64,000 bases of DNA from a candidate division BRC1 bacterium ADurb.Bin183 (GTDB lineage: Bacteria; Sumerlaeota; Sumerlaeia; MWCT01), in the NCBI GenBank assembly GCA_002070185.1, contig MWCT01000005.1, forward strand, positions 124,001 to 188,000. Direction: 5' to 3'. Positions 62,943 through 64,000 of the stretch are shown here, piece after piece (within the stretch, counting starts at the first letter, position 1; every line of letters begins with the position of its first letter). Under the pieces are notes generated by a model that worked only from the letters and a program-made list of their open reading frames with translations, had not been told where the DNA came from and made no database searches. The translations under genes and the position numbers were made by a program.

Positions 62943-64000
62943 ATGCCTAAAGTTGAAAATAGAATAACTAAAAAATCCGGATTGCAAAAACTCATTAATC
63001 TGGGCAAAGAAAGAGGGCATATCAGCTACGATGAACTTAATGATGCGCTTCCCGATGATGTGTCTTCTGAGGAAATGGAAGACGTTCTTTCTGTGCTTGA
63101 GGGTATGAATATTGATGTATTTGATAACGATGAAGAGGTAGGCGGACAAGGGGGGCAAGAAGAAGCAATCATCGCCCGCAAAGAATCGGCAGTTGTTGAT
63201 GAGGAAAAAACCCCTATCTTTCGAGAATCTGCTGCGGAAGGCAACGAAGAAGAGGAGGAACGTTATGACCGCACCGAGAGCGAAGAATACGTTCCAACCG
63301 GTTCAGATACAGCCAGAATTGACGACCCCGTTCGCCTTTATCTTATGGAAATGGGCAAGGTTCCTCTTCTCACCCGCGAAGAGGAAGTTTTACTGGCAAA
63401 AAGAATTGAAAAAGGGCGGCATGAAATTACAGAAGCCATATCCCGCGCAAGCGCAACCGCAGGCGAATTGCAAAAATTAAAAAACCGCATCGAGACCGGT
63501 TCTTTTAATTTGAACGATATACTTCGCGCTAATGTTGATGAGAGCGATCCGGAAGAACGCAGCCGCATGGCAAAATTCGTTCTTGAAAACATCAACACGA
63601 TTCTGGGGTATTACGATGAGATATTGAGGAAGCGCGACCGTGCCGAAGACCCGACGCTTTCTCCTCAGGAAAGAGATAAAATTCTTACAGACATTGAAAA
63701 GCTGCGTTCTTTGATTTATCAAAAATTTCTCAAATTGGATTTGAACTTTGGCATTATTTCCGGTTGCGCCAACAAAATCCGATTGATATATGACAAATTG
63801 GATGAAGCCAACCGCGAAATCCGCGACATCATTCTGAAAACCATGCTTTCCGAAGAAGACCTCCGCCGCATTGTCAAAAGGACTAAGAAAGGCAGCGCTC
63901 AGGCAAAAAGCCTCGAAAAGAAATATGGTCATAATCTTGAAGAATTCATCCTCATGGACAAAAGAGTTCGAAACGCCCAACGCCTCATCAAGCGTCTTGA
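62943..64000 (+). CDS. rpoD: RNA polymerase primary sigma factor, 5' part
   Basis: An open frame from ATG 62943 to the window end gives 352 residues without a stop; the gene is cut by the edge. Residues 1-55 match region 1.1 (LQKLINLGKERGHISYDELN, LPDDVSSEEMEDVLSVLE). An acidic linker follows, then region 1.2 (DDPVRLYLMEMGKVPLLTRE near residue 125). The non-conserved region continues to the edge. Regions 2-4 lie beyond. AAAGGA is about 8 bases before the ATG. It is the housekeeping sigma-70, so it controls most promoters here. Confidence 0.95.
   Translation, partial: MPKVENRITKKSGLQKLINLGKERGHISYDELNDALPDDVSSEEMEDVLSVLEGMNIDVFDNDEEVGGQGGQEEAIIARKESAVVDEEKTPIFRESAAEGNEEEEERYDRTESEEYVPTGSDTARIDDPVRLYLMEMGKVPLLTREEEVLLAKRIEKGRHEITEAISRASATAGELQKLKNRIETGSFNLNDILRANVDESDPEERSRMAKFVLENINTILGYYDEILRKRDRAEDPTLSPQERDKILTDIEKLRSLIYQKFLKLDLNFGIISGCANKIRLIYDKLDEANREIRDIILKTMLSEEDLRRIVKRTKKGSAQAKSLEKKYGHNLEEFILMDKRVRNAQRLIKRL

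Noticed and set aside
1..64000. CRISPR arrays, tRNA and rRNA genes
   Set aside because: I looked for regular repeats and for tRNA T-arm patterns in the gaps and saw none.

Overview
The window reads as chromosomal DNA from an uncultured, probably anaerobic, Gram-negative bacterium of moderate GC content. Envelope genes support the Gram-negative call: a lipoprotein of the GNA1162 type, SppA, PlsC, and GspE/GspF with a separate prepilin. Anaerobic or low-potential metabolism is suggested by a ferredoxin-fused EtfA, a menaquinone futalosine-pathway gene (mqnA) and bacterial microcompartment vertex genes. The mix of microcompartment genes, a short pseudopilin typical of candidate phyla, and a MetX-MetW fusion would fit a candidate phylum near the PVC group, or Sumerlaeota/Hydrogenedentota. 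That placement is inference only; no rRNA gene is present.

Layout. 1-0.93 kb: three tandem BMC-P (EutN/CcmL) genes on the minus strand, probably one end of a microcompartment locus that continues off the left edge. 1.1-4.35 kb: a plus-strand glycan operon (GT2, GT4, radical SAM/SPASM). 4.4-7.1 kb: flavodoxin-like protein, MBL hydrolase and convergent guaB. 7.1-12.3 kb: lipoprotein with a beta-helix tail, nucleotide-sugar dehydrogenase, and two DppB/DppC-type permeases without partners. 12.3-15.6 kb: gspF and gspE (minus). 15.8-20.3 kb: ABC-2 exporter pair, a membrane-anchored protein with TPR-like helices, LysE-type exporter, guanylate-kinase-like protein. 20.4-25.7 kb: etfB, ferredoxin-etfA, small membrane protein, metX-metW fusion, nadA. 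25.7-29.1 kb: two large secreted proteins, each with its own terminator and a candidate promoter. 29.3-36.9 kb: AddA-type helicase-nuclease, YggS-like protein, thrC, serS, mqnA. 36.9-40.7 kb: large helical-repeat protein, HIT hydrolase, prepilin. 40.7-43.4 kb: cdaA-cdaR-pdxJ operon (c-di-AMP synthesis plus vitamin B6). 43.7-44.8 kb: third secreted protein. 44.85-50.75 kb: hydantoinase, sppA, and the cmk-plsC-rpsA group. 51-56.9 kb: orphan histidine kinase, zinc-ribbon/J-like membrane protein, two large polytopic glycosyltransferase-like proteins. 56.9-59.4 kb: fourth secreted protein and an IS1380-like insertion sequence. 59.5-64 kb: metG, MacB/FtsX-type permease, and the 5' part of rpoD running off the right edge.

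The most unusual pattern is that four secreted proteins (25774-27228, 27517-28980, 43725-44783, 56893-57717), which do not look like one fold family, all end at the extreme C-terminus with W-x-L-[YF], followed by E in two of them. This could be an undescribed export or surface-anchoring tail. Other points of note are a YggS-like protein whose PLP lysine position is Arg, a perfect LacI-type palindrome over the prepilin promoter, and a kinase with a P-loop ending GKG. Housekeeping genes dominate the rest.
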